From positions 1 through 42,748 of the forward strand of contig JAFYUM010000024.1 in the NCBI GenBank assembly GCA_017558505.1: a stretch of 42,748 bases of DNA, read 5' to 3'. Shown here in pieces: positions 8,582-16,792 of this stretch (position 1 is the stretch's first letter; each line of letters begins with the position of its first letter). This DNA comes from Ruminococcus sp. (GTDB lineage Bacteria > Bacillota > Clostridia > Oscillospirales > Ruminococcaceae). The notes beneath the pieces are model-generated. The model did no database searches and was not told the origin of the DNA. It saw only the letters and a list, made by a program, of their open reading frames with translations. The translations under genes were made by a program, and so were the position numbers.

Positions 8582-11335
8582 ATGAGCTTCTTTAAAAACA
8601 TTTTCGGCTCTAACGCTTATTCTAATAAGGAATTAAAGCGTATTGAACCCATTAAAAATAAGGTGCTTTCTCTTGATGAGGAGTATACAAAACTCTCTGA
8701 CGCTGAATTAAAGGCTAAAACTGCTGAATTCAGAGACAGACTCGAATCAGGCGAGACTCTTGATGATATTCTTCCCGAGGCACTTGCTACTGTCCGTGAG
8801 GCAGCATGGCGTGTTCTTGAGAAAAAACCATATCCTGTTCAGATTATCGGCGCTATCGTTCTTCATCAGGGACGTATTGCCGAAATGAAAACAGGTGAAG
8901 GTAAAACTCTTGTTGCCTGTGTTGCTGCATACCTTAACGGTCTTTCAGGCAAGGGTGTACATATCGTTACAGTTAACGATTACCTTGCAAAAACACAGTC
9001 AGAGGAAATGGGTAAGGTTCTCCGCTGGCTCGGACTTACAGTAGGATGTATTCTTCACGGCCTTAATAATGATGAGCGTCGTGACGCATATAATTGTGAT
9101 GTAACTTACGGTACAAACAATGAAATTGGTTTCGACTACCTCCGTGACAACATGGTTACACGTAAGGAACAGCGTGTTCAGCGTGAGCCTAATTTCGCTA
9201 TCGTGGACGAGGTTGACTCTATCCTTATCGACGAGGCTCGTACTCCCCTTATCATTTCAGGCAGAGGCGAGAAGTCAACAGAAATGTACACTATCGCAGA
9301 TAAATTTGCTAAGACACTTACTTCCACTACTGTTATCGAAATTGATGACAAGGAAGACCAGGATACAATTAACGATACAGCAGACTATATCATTGACGAA
9401 AAAGCTAAAACTGCTACAATCACACAGCGTGGTGTAAAAAAGGCAGAACACGCTTTCCGTGTTGAAAACCTTATGGATCCCGACAATATGACACTTCTTC
9501 ATCATATTAACCAGGCTATCAGAGCTAATGGTATTATGAAGAACGAGATTGACTATGTTGTTCAGGACGGCGAAATCATTATCGTTGATGAATTTACAGG
9601 TCGTCTTATGCTTGGTCGTCGTTTCAACGACGGTCTCCATCAGGCTATCGAGGCTAAGGAAGGTGTAAAAATCAAGAGTGAGTCCAAGACTCTTGCAACT
9701 ATCACTTTCCAGAACCTTTTCCGTCTTTATACAAAGCTTTCAGGTATGACAGGTACTGCTATGACTGAAGAAGACGAGTTCAAGGAAATCTACAAGCTTG
9801 ACGTTATCGCTATCCCAACAAACAAGCCTGTTATCCGTATTGATCACAACGATCAGGTTTATACTTCCGAAAAAGGCAAGTATGCTGCTATTATCGAGAA
9901 GATTATTGAATGTAACGAAAAGGGACAGCCTATTCTTGTTGGTACAGTTTCAATCGAAAAATCTGAGCTTCTTTCCGCTATGCTGAAGCGTAAGGGCATC
10001 AAGCACGAAGTCCTCAATGCTAAACATCACGCAAAGGAAGCTGAAATCGTTGCACAGGCAGGTAAGTATGGTGCTGTTACTATTGCTACAAATATGGCTG
10101 GACGTGGTACTGATATCATGCTCGGCGGTAACGCCGAATTCCTTGCACGTGCTGAATTGAGAAAACGTGAAATCCCTGATGAAATTATTTCAGAGGCTAT
10201 CGGTTTCGCTGATACAGATAATCAGCAAATTTTAGAGGCAAGAAAGCTCTATCAGGAACTTTACAACAAATATAACGCAGAGGTAAAAGAGAAAGCTGCA
10301 AAGGTACGTGAGGTAGGCGGTCTGTTTATTCTCGGTACAGAGCGTCATGAGTCAAGACGTATCGACAACCAGCTTCGTGGTCGTTCAGGCCGTCAGGGTG
10401 ACGAGGGTGAAAGCTGCTTCTTCCTCTCTGTTGAAGATGACCTTATGCGTATCTTCGCAGGCGACCGTCTTGAAAATATGCTCAAGGTATTCAATGTTGA
10501 AGAAACAATGCCTATCGAGAGCAAGTCACTTACTCGTATCATCGAATCTTCACAGAAGAAGGTTGAGGGACGTAACTTCTCTATCCGTAAGAATGTCCTC
10601 AACTACGATGATGTTATGAATACACAGCGTGAGATTATTTACAAGCAGCGTGCACAGGTTCTTGATGGTGAAGACCTCCACAGAGATATCCTCAAGATGA
10701 TGGAAGATCTCATTACATCAACCGTAAATCTTTATCTCTCCGATCAGGATGAGCGTGATACATGGAACATGGTTGGTCTTAAGGAATATTTCCTCGGCTG
10801 GCTTATTGACGATGAAGACCTTGACTTCTCAAATGATGAATTAAGCTCAATTTCAAGAGAAGACGTTACAAATGCTCTTAACGAAAAGTGCGGCGAAATT
10901 TATCAGGCTAAGGAAGAAGAATACGGAAGCGAAGTACTCCGTGAGGTTGAGCGTGCTATCCTCCTTAAAGTTGTTGATACAAAGTGGATGGCTCACATTG
11001 ATGACATGGAAGAACTTAAGCGTGGTATCGGTCTTCGTTCCTATGGACAGAAAAACCCTGTTATCGAGTACAGATATGAAGGTTTTGAAATGTTTGATGC
11101 TATGGTTGAGTCAATTCGTGAGGATACAGTCCGTGCTCTCCTTACAATAAGACTTCAGAAAAATGAAGCTCCAAAGAGAGAACAGGTAGCTGAAATTGAT
11201 GCTCCTAATGCTGGTGCAGGCGACGGAAGTTTTTCCGAGCAGGCAAAGTCAAACAATATCGGCGATAACGATCCTTGTCCATGCGGAAGCGGTAAGAAAT
11301 ACAAGAAGTGCTGCAAGCTTAAAGATAATAAGTAA
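8582..11335 (+). CDS. secA: SecA, preprotein translocase ATPase
   Basis: 917 aa motor that pushes unfolded secretory proteins through the SecYEG channel; it would serve the dockerin enzymes and lipoproteins in this window. Walker A KTGEGKT lies at about 103-109. The DEAD-type Walker B region reads [24 protein letters not shown] and [12 protein letters not shown] mark the second nucleotide-binding domain. The C-terminus ends in the zinc-binding [13 protein letters not shown] motif that contacts SecB or membrane lipid in other species. Full length for the family with no sign of damage. Heads a rightward cluster, followed at once by an unusual nested hairpin. Confidence 0.98.
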   Translation: MSFFKNIFGSNAYSNKELKRIEPIKNKVLSLDEEYTKLSDAELKAKTAEFRDRLESGETLDDILPEALATVREAAWRVLEKKPYPVQIIGAIVLHQGRIAEMKTGEGKTLVACVAAYLNGLSGKGVHIVTVNDYLAKTQSEEMGKVLRWLGLTVGCILHGLNNDERRDAYNCDVTYGTNNEIGFDYLRDNMVTRKEQRVQREPNFAIVDEVDSILIDEARTPLIISGRGEKSTEMYTIADKFAKTLTSTTVIEIDDKEDQDTINDTADYIIDEKAKTATITQRGVKKAEHAFRVENLMDPDNMTLLHHINQAIRANGIMKNEIDYVVQDGEIIIVDEFTGRLMLGRRFNDGLHQAIEAKEGVKIKSESKTLATITFQNLFRLYTKLSGMTGTAMTEEDEFKEIYKLDVIAIPTNKPVIRIDHNDQVYTSEKGKYAAIIEKIIECNEKGQPILVGTVSIEKSELLSAMLKRKGIKHEVLNAKHHAKEAEIVAQAGKYGAVTIATNMAGRGTDIMLGGNAEFLARAELRKREIPDEIISEAIGFADTDNQQILEARKLYQELYNKYNAEVKEKAAKVREVGGLFILGTERHESRRIDNQLRGRSGRQGDEGESCFFLSVEDDLMRIFAGDRLENMLKVFNVEETMPIESKSLTRIIESSQKKVEGRNFSIRKNVLNYDDVMNTQREIIYKQRAQVLDGEDLHRDILKMMEDLITSTVNLYLSDQDERDTWNMVGLKEYFLGWLIDDEDLDFSNDELSSISREDVTNALNEKCGEIYQAKEEEYGSEVLREVERAILLKVVDTKWMAHIDDMEELKRGIGLRSYGQKNPVIEYRYEGFEMFDAMVESIREDTVRALLTIRLQKNEAPKREQVAEIDAPNAGAGDGSFSEQAKSNNIGDNDPCPCGSGKKYKKCCKLKDNK

Positions 11336-11341
11336 TCATTG

Positions 11342-11415
11342 AAGCGGCTGTGGTTAACGCTATCTTCACAGAGTTCCGCAAATTACGGAAAGCGTTACCA
11401 CAAGCCGCTTATATT
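11342..11415 (+). terminator. Nested hairpin after secA, probable terminator or attenuator
   Basis: Arms 11342-11361 and 11391-11410 pair over about 20 bp with a single bulge on each side. Inside sits a second hairpin, TTCCG/CGGAA (11374-11390), directly against the right arm. The T tract (ATATTTTAAT) is weak, so some read-through into the lipoprotein gene is likely. Confidence 0.65.
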
Positions 11416-11473
11416 TTAATACTCTGTTACAGTTTCCCAGAGTACCATTGACAAAATTCAGAGAGGTGTAATT

Positions 11474-12526
11474 ATGAAGAAAAATGCGATTCTTTTGTTA
11501 CTGTGTATCACTGTACTTTCAGGCTGCGGTCGTGTTGATTCCGTGGATGTCAACAGTCAGATAACTCCCTTTGAAGTTGAACAGACAACTGGTGAAGACG
11601 GTGAGCAACTTGGTGCTGTTTCTAATGCTTCTTTAAGTACAAGCACTGCAACAGATGCTTCGACATCAACTGCTAATGATACTACAACAACAGCAAGAAC
11701 AGGTGCTGTTAACCTTGTAAAAAGAACAAATCTTACAAACAAGCCTGTTACTACAAAGAGAACTACTGCTCGTGTTGCTTCAAACACAAGAACAACATCA
11801 ACAACTGCTACTGGCACAGGAACGGGTACTGGAACAGGTACGGGCACAGGAACCGGGACAGGTACTGGAACCGGTACAGCAACTACATTTTCCACATCTG
11901 CTGTTACTACAAGCGTAACTACAGAAATTAATAACGTAACTCCTCCTTTGGTAGAAAAAGAGGGTGAGAATGGTTTGAGTTGTCAGGCTTCGCAGAACAG
12001 CATAATTGTAGTATTTAATGACGGCACCCGTACAAATATCGACAAAGAAATTGCAGATACCACTTATATGATTGATGCATATAAGGCTGGTAAGGAAGAA
12101 CCTGAATATAATATCAACATTGTTGATATTGATTTTGATGGCGTATATGACCTTTTCATTCCTACATCAGAAGATGACTACAATGTCAAAGGCGTTTTCC
12201 TGCGTTATAATGAACAGAAGAAGTGTTTTGAAAAATGGGAAGGAATGGAAGCAATCGAAATATACACCTCATCATCAGAAGAAGACAAGACATTTACTTC
12301 CAAAGAGATGAAAAATGATATCGAGTATGAACAATATACCCGTAAATGGCAGGTAAATGAACAGACTGGTATGAAGGAACTCCGAATTGACAGAAGAATT
12401 ACTTTTTCTTATAAAGAAGAAGAAAATGTATATTATAAAATCACTTACGAATATACAGGACCTGGCGGAACTCAGATTCCAGTAGAAACCCTGAAATGTA
12501 ACGAAAACGGAGAACCGATAGAATGA
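11474..12526 (+). CDS. Putative lipoprotein with Ser/Thr-rich and Thr-Gly repeat linker
   Basis: 350 aa. A signal peptide ends in a lipobox LSGC with Cys18, so it should be lipid-anchored outside the membrane. Residues about 50-155 are Ser/Thr-rich and hold eleven Thr-Gly units. The C-terminal globular domain (about 165-350) has an acidic VDIDFDGVYDLFIP motif, resembling FG-GAP or EF-hand-like calcium loops, followed by a conserved-looking FLRYNEQKKCFEKW stretch. The same pair of motifs occurs in the lipoprotein at 14190, so the two are paralogues. The stop overlaps the next start (ATGA), indicating translational coupling to the methyltransferase. Function unknown; a surface protein on a flexible stalk is the simplest reading. 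Confidence 0.8.
   Translation: MKKNAILLLLCITVLSGCGRVDSVDVNSQITPFEVEQTTGEDGEQLGAVSNASLSTSTATDASTSTANDTTTTARTGAVNLVKRTNLTNKPVTTKRTTARVASNTRTTSTTATGTGTGTGTGTGTGTGTGTGTGTATTFSTSAVTTSVTTEINNVTPPLVEKEGENGLSCQASQNSIIVVFNDGTRTNIDKEIADTTYMIDAYKAGKEEPEYNINIVDIDFDGVYDLFIPTSEDDYNVKGVFLRYNEQKKCFEKWEGMEAIEIYTSSSEEDKTFTSKEMKNDIEYEQYTRKWQVNEQTGMKELRIDRRITFSYKEEENVYYKITYEYTGPGGTQIPVETLKCNENGEPIE
11810..11875 (+). repeat. Eleven-unit hexamer repeat coding Thr-Gly
   Basis: 66 bp of ACN-GGN codon pairs encode (Thr-Gly)11 inside the lipoprotein. The third codon positions vary among all four bases, so the repeat is exact at protein level but not at DNA level. Confidence 0.9.
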
Positions 12527-13293
12527 CAACTGGTTACAGCGTTTTCGCCCGTTATTATGATAGCCTTACAGCAAATATTGACTACAAAAAGCGGGCTTGT
12601 TATTTCCATGATATTATAAGTCGTTTCAAAACAACGGAAGGCTCAATTCTCCTTGACCTTGCTTGTGGTACAGGAAGTATTTCCGAGGAAATGGCTAAAA
12701 TCGGATATGATGTAATTGGTGTTGATTATTCAGACGAAATGCTGGGTATTGCCCTCGATAAGAAATTTGACAGCGGTCTTAATATCCAGTATCTCTGTCA
12801 GGATATGCGCAGGCTTGATTTATACGGCTCTATGGATATTACAGTCTGTGCCCTTGATAGTATAAACCACCTTAACAGCATTTCCGATGTCAAGAAAGTC
12901 TTTAAGAATGTGGCCCTTTTTTCGAAGCCCGATGGACTTTTTATTTTCGATATAAATACACTTTACAAGCATAGAAATATCCTTGCAAACAATACTTTCA
13001 CCTATGAAACAGATAGAGTTTTCTGCGTATGGGAGAACACCCTTGTCCCTGAAACTGACGAGGTTAAAATGAATCTTGAATTCTTTGAACTTGAAGAAAA
13101 CGGATTTTATTCAAGAAGCTCCGACAGTTTTTCTGAAAAAGCATATAGCGAGGAAAGTATTGAAGCCCTTCTGGAAGAATGTGGATTTGAACTGCTTGCA
13201 AAGTTCGGGGATGATACTTTTTCCCCTCCTGCCTGCAATTCCCAGCGTATCGTATATGCGGCTCGCTGTGTGAACAGCGGGCAAATTCTTTGA
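12523..13293 (+). CDS. Class I SAM-dependent methyltransferase
   Basis: 256 aa cytosolic protein. Motif I reads LLDLACGTGS (about residues 43-52) and is followed by VIGVDYSDEML, the acidic end of strand 2 that binds the ribose of S-adenosylmethionine. CALDSINHL matches motif IV, and a FIFDINT strand follows. The Rossmann-type fold is clear; the substrate is not. It overlaps the preceding lipoprotein by 4 bp (ATGA) and is followed 12 bp later by hslO, so it is in one operon with both. Its ending resembles uncharacterised Methyltransf_25-type proteins of Clostridia. Confidence 0.88.
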   Translation: MTTGYSVFARYYDSLTANIDYKKRACYFHDIISRFKTTEGSILLDLACGTGSISEEMAKIGYDVIGVDYSDEMLGIALDKKFDSGLNIQYLCQDMRRLDLYGSMDITVCALDSINHLNSISDVKKVFKNVALFSKPDGLFIFDINTLYKHRNILANNTFTYETDRVFCVWENTLVPETDEVKMNLEFFELEENGFYSRSSDSFSEKAYSEESIEALLEECGFELLAKFGDDTFSPPACNSQRIVYAARCVNSGQIL

Positions 13294-13305
13294 AAGGAAT
13301 AATTT

Positions 13306-14190
13306 ATGAGTAATTTATACAGAGCAATTTCTGCTGATGGTTCTGCATTTGCCGCAGTTCTTGACGCCAAAGATATTGTTTCACAGATAGAACAGATTCA
13401 TAAATCCTCTGCTGTTGTAACAGCTGGTCTTGGCAGACTTACTATTGCGGCTTCCCTTATGGGATATATGCTTAAAGGCGAAGAAAACAGCATTACACTC
13501 CGAATTGACGCGGACGGCCCCACAGGTCAGCTTGTTGCTGTTGCCGATTGCTATGGCAATGTAAAAAGCTGTGTTTCAAATCCTGTTGTGGAAATTCCCC
13601 TCAATAGCGTTGGTAAGCTTGATGTTTCCGCTGCTATCGGCAAAAACGGCACTCTTTCCGTTGTAAAGGATCTTGGACTCCGTGAGCCTTATGTGGGTGT
13701 AATTCCGCTTGTTTCGGGCGAGGTTGCAGAGGACATTGCAAATTATTATGCTACAAGTGAACAAATTCCCACTGTATGTGCTCTTGGCGTTCTTGTGGAT
13801 ACTGACCTTACAGTTAAAGCTGCTGGTGGATATTTAATTCAGCTGCTTCCATTTGCAAGTGAAGAGTGTATATGTGCTATTGAGAAGAATATTGCAGAAA
13901 TCCCCCCTGTATCAAAGCTCCTTGACGAGGGAAAAACTCCTGCTGAAATTGCAGATATGCTTCTTGCAGGACTTGAGCCAAATGAGCTTGATACGGCTTC
14001 ACCTGAATACAAATGTGATTGCAGTCGTAGGAGAACAGAAGAAATTCTTATCAGTATTGGTAAATCAGAGCTTGAAAAAATTGCTGCAGAGGGTATAGAT
14101 ACCGAAGTGTCATGCCATTTCTGCGGTAAAAATTACGTATTTACCCCTGATGAAATTGCCGCACTTGCCAATGGAGCTTCTGAAGAATAA
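13306..14190 (+). CDS. hslO: Hsp33, redox-regulated chaperone
   Basis: 294 aa holdase chaperone switched on by oxidation. The C-terminal zinc switch is intact: CDC (about residues 235-237) and CHFC (about 268-271) give the CxC and CxxC pairs that bind zinc when reduced and form disulfides under oxidative heat stress. The N-terminal domain shows the family's typical opening, with LYRAISADGSAFAAV and a GLGRLTIAASLMGYMLK helix. Ribosome-binding site AAAGGAA. The stop TAA shares its last base with the ATG of the next gene, so translation is coupled. Useful to an obligate anaerobe exposed to air. Confidence 0.96.
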   Translation: MSNLYRAISADGSAFAAVLDAKDIVSQIEQIHKSSAVVTAGLGRLTIAASLMGYMLKGEENSITLRIDADGPTGQLVAVADCYGNVKSCVSNPVVEIPLNSVGKLDVSAAIGKNGTLSVVKDLGLREPYVGVIPLVSGEVAEDIANYYATSEQIPTVCALGVLVDTDLTVKAAGGYLIQLLPFASEECICAIEKNIAEIPPVSKLLDEGKTPAEIADMLLAGLEPNELDTASPEYKCDCSRRRTEEILISIGKSELEKIAAEGIDTEVSCHFCGKNYVFTPDEIAALANGASEE

Positions 14191-14816
14191 TGAAAAAATA
14201 TCTTATTCTTATTTCGGCTATTATTACAGCCGTTTCTGCTGTGTCATGCAATACAAAGAAAAATACAGCAGATTATGTAACTGATGAAAATTTTACTGTT
14301 TATATAGATACCACATATCCACAGGTTGCAGCAGATAACCTTGATGCTGAAAACAACATCGATAAACCCGGAAAGCTTAGTTATGCACTCAATGGATCAA
14401 AGGTTGAGCTATTACTCGATAATGTACTTGTGAAAGTTCTTCAATTTTACTACACCCCCTCCCCCGATTATTTTTCCGTTGATGATTTCAATTTTGACGG
14501 TTATGAGGATATTTTCGTTCCATTTGAGTCTCCGCCTGATTACGGAACTTATTTCTGCTATAACCCTGAAAAAAAGGATTTTGAGGAAAATAAAGAACTC
14601 AACAATATAGGCAGATTTATGAAAATTACTGCTGATGGAACATTGAGTGAGGATAGAAGCGATAGCACCGTACAGCGTTTTGTAGAATATCAATGGTCTG
14701 ACGGAATACTAAAAAAGGTTAAAAGGACAGAATCCTACAAATCTGCTGAAACAGGTGAGATTATTACTAATGTTTACGGATATGATCCTAAGGGTAACGA
14801 GTTTCTGTCAGGCTGA
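14190..14816 (+). CDS. Putative lipoprotein, paralogue of the 11474 lipoprotein
   Basis: 208 aa. The hydrophobic leader ends in AVSC with Cys20, an acceptable lipobox, so membrane anchoring outside the cell is likely. There is no Ser/Thr or Thr-Gly stalk. The core shares VDDFNFDGYEDIFVP and YFCYNPEKKDFEE with the matching segments of the larger lipoprotein 2 kb upstream, and both end in a Lys/Glu-rich beta-type region. The Asp-rich motif may bind calcium. It starts on the last base of the hslO stop codon and is followed closely by hflX. Function unknown. Confidence 0.8.
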   Translation: MKKYLILISAIITAVSAVSCNTKKNTADYVTDENFTVYIDTTYPQVAADNLDAENNIDKPGKLSYALNGSKVELLLDNVLVKVLQFYYTPSPDYFSVDDFNFDGYEDIFVPFESPPDYGTYFCYNPEKKDFEENKELNNIGRFMKITADGTLSEDRSDSTVQRFVEYQWSDGILKKVKRTESYKSAETGEIITNVYGYDPKGNEFLSG

Positions 14817-14834
14817 TGAAGGTGAGTGATACTT

Positions 14835-16085
14835 TTGTACGAAAATAAAATTGATGACGCTCCTGTAAAAGCTGTTCTTGTATGCGTTGATACGGGAGAA
14901 TTTAATGCTGAAATATCCATTGCTGAGCTTGGTGAACTTGCACGTTCTGCAAATGCGGAAGTTGTGGGTGAAATGATACAGAAAAAGACTTCATACGATT
15001 CCGCCACATGTATGGGCTCGGGGCGTCTGGAGGAACTCCGTGAACAATTGCCCCGGCTTGAAGCAGAGCTTGTCATATTTGATCACGAGCTTACAGGCGT
15101 TCAGGTGCGAAATATTGAGGAAATCCTTAATGTTCGTGTGATTGACAGAACTACCCTTATTCTTGATATTTTTGCACAGAGAGCAAGAACCAAGGAGGGT
15201 AAATTGCAGGTTGAGCTGGCACAGCAGAAATACCGTCTTCCACGCCTTATCGGACTCGGTACTGCTCTTTCCCGTCTTGGCGGCGGAATTGGTACACGTG
15301 GACCAGGTGAAACAAAGCTTGAAACAGATAAGCGACATATACGCAAGAGAATTTCATACCTTGAAGATGAACTTGAGGAGCTGAAAAAGCACCGTAATTT
15401 TTCCCGTTCAAGACGAAAAAAAGACGGTGTTCTGTGTGCCGCAATTGTTGGATATACAAACGTGGGTAAATCAACCCTGATGAATGCACTTACTGATGCA
15501 GGTGTGCTTGCTGAAAATAAGCTATTTGCTACTCTTGACATTACTTCACGCTCGATTGAGCTTCCCGACGGCAGAAGCGTGATGCTGATTGATACTGTAG
15601 GACTTATCCGCCGACTTCCTCATAATCTCGTTGAGGCGTTCAAATCTACCCTTGAGGAAGCAGCGGCGGCTGATATTATTCTCAATGTGCAGGATTTATC
15701 ATCTCCTGAATATGAGCAGCAGGCGGCTGTTACACGTGAATTACTTTCGGAGCTTGGCTGTGATGGTATACCTGTTATAAATGTTATGAATAAGGCAGAT
15801 GCTGCTCTGAACATTGATACGGTTTTTGAAGATGATAAAACCGTAATCATATCAGCAAGAAATAAACGCGGCTTTGACAGACTTCTTGAAGTTATTGTAA
15901 ATAATCTTCCTGAAACTGCGAAGCGTATGAAGCTTCTTATCCCCTATGAATCAACCTCTTTTATCAATAAAATCCGAATTGAGGGTAAAATTTTCTCTGA
16001 AGAATATACTGAAAATGGTACACTCATTGATGCACTCGTTGATGTGAAGCTTGTTAAAGAGGCGGAAAAATATATTTTTGAATAG
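14835..16085 (+). CDS. hflX: HflX, ribosome-splitting GTPase
   Basis: About 416 aa. The start is probably TTG at 14835: the AAGGTGAG ribosome-binding site (14819-14826) is well spaced for it and overlaps the alternative in-frame GTG at 14826. The N-terminal HflX domain is followed by the glycine-rich GIGTRGPGETKLETDKR segment, a coiled coil (about residues 165-195), then the G domain: Walker A GYTNVGKST, switch II DTVG and NKAD for guanine specificity. HflX binds 50S or 70S ribosomes and rescues stalled ones under stress. It is last in the rightward cluster and ends at a bidirectional terminator. Length is normal. Confidence 0.95.
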   Translation: MYENKIDDAPVKAVLVCVDTGEFNAEISIAELGELARSANAEVVGEMIQKKTSYDSATCMGSGRLEELREQLPRLEAELVIFDHELTGVQVRNIEEILNVRVIDRTTLILDIFAQRARTKEGKLQVELAQQKYRLPRLIGLGTALSRLGGGIGTRGPGETKLETDKRHIRKRISYLEDELEELKKHRNFSRSRRKKDGVLCAAIVGYTNVGKSTLMNALTDAGVLAENKLFATLDITSRSIELPDGRSVMLIDTVGLIRRLPHNLVEAFKSTLEEAAAADIILNVQDLSSPEYEQQAAVTRELLSELGCDGIPVINVMNKADAALNIDTVFEDDKTVIISARNKRGFDRLLEVIVNNLPETAKRMKLLIPYESTSFINKIRIEGKIFSEEYTENGTLIDALVDVKLVKEAEKYIFE

Positions 16086-16088
16086 AGC

Positions 16089-16123
16089 AAAAGCTGATGC
16101 CATTTTTTGACATCAGCTTTTTT
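16089..16123. terminator. Bidirectional terminator between hflX and the flavoprotein gene (copy 1)
   Basis: Stem AAAAGCTGATG/CATCAGCTTTT with an 11-nt loop and a T run on each strand. A 34-bp stretch (16089-16122) is identical to 16755-16788. Confidence 0.88.
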
Positions 16124-16129
16124 GCATAC

Positions 16130-16669
16130 CTATATTCCGCTGCAAAATGCAGCTATTTCACTTTTTCGTGGCTCAACATTTTCTTTATTTTCTATAGAAC
16201 ATAATCCAAGTCTATCACAGCTTTCAATTTCCATATGACCGTAAAAATGCTCAATAGTTTGAATTATCCTTTCACATTCTTTCATATTTGGTCCAGTACG
16301 CAATGCAATGGAATAGCCCTTTTTGCTGCCGCTTATAGTGGAATGAGGTTCATGTGTATTGCACCAAGGTGTACATCTGTCAATAAATGCTTTGAATTGT
16401 CCCGGAATATCTGCCCAATATGACGGGGAAACTGATACTATAATATCTGCCCACTCAAATTCATTTATAATTTTGGATATATCGTCATTTATGACACATT
16501 TTGCTGTATAATGGCAGCTGCGACAGCCTTTGCAAAAACTGAATTTATAGTCATCTATACATATTGTTTTCGTTATATACTTTTTTGACAATTCGTCTGA
16601 AACTATACTGACAATTGCCGCCGTTGCTCCTGTTCTGACGGGACTACAGTTTATTATAAGTGCGTTCAT
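16130..16669 (-). CDS. Iron-sulfur flavoprotein / NAD(P)H-dependent FMN reductase family
   Basis: 179 aa flavodoxin-fold protein. The N-terminus has the phosphate-binding loop INCSPVRTGAT for FMN. It is followed by CKGCRSCHYTAKC (residues about 48-60), a close-set cysteine cluster as in iron-sulfur flavoproteins that carry a [4Fe-4S] centre. VSPSYWADIPGQFKAFIDR is the second flavin-binding segment. Such proteins move electrons from ferredoxin or NAD(P)H to oxygen, peroxide or quinones, and are frequent in strict anaerobes. Single-gene unit with its own consensus promoter and a terminator on each side. The electron partner cannot be told from sequence. Confidence 0.85.
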   Translation of the reverse strand: MNALIINCSPVRTGATAAIVSIVSDELSKKYITKTICIDDYKFSFCKGCRSCHYTAKCVINDDISKIINEFEWADIIVSVSPSYWADIPGQFKAFIDRCTPWCNTHEPHSTISGSKKGYSIALRTGPNMKECERIIQTIEHFYGHMEIESCDRLGLCSIENKENVEPRKSEIAAFCSGI

Positions 16670-16718
16670 AATTAATTCCTCCTCTGAAAACTGATTAATT
16701 TGATTGTATAATTTTTCT

Positions 16719-16747
16719 ATTATACTACTTTAATCCAAATTTGTCAA
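16719..16747 (-). promoter_or_regulatory. Consensus promoter of the flavoprotein gene
   Basis: Minus strand TTGACA (16742-16747), 17-bp spacer, TATAAT (16719-16724). It begins directly beside the second terminator copy. Confidence 0.88.
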
Positions 16748-16752
16748 GACTC

Positions 16753-16789
16753 AAAAAAGCTGATGCCATTTTTTGACATCAGCTTTTTC
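16753..16789. terminator. Terminator of the ABC exporter gene (copy 2)
   Basis: Same 34-bp hairpin as at 16089 (identical over 16755-16788), lying just past the ABC stop codon with a U-run on the minus strand. Confidence 0.85.
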
Positions 16790-16792
16790 AGT

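Noticed and set aside
11448..11453. TTGACA before the lipoprotein gene
   Set aside because: A -10 at 17 bp would fall on the start codon; no promoter can be supported there.
11557..11895. 112-codon minus-strand frame encoding a Val-Pro repeat
   Set aside because: It is the complement of the Thr-Gly repeat in the lipoprotein gene and has no ribosome-binding site.
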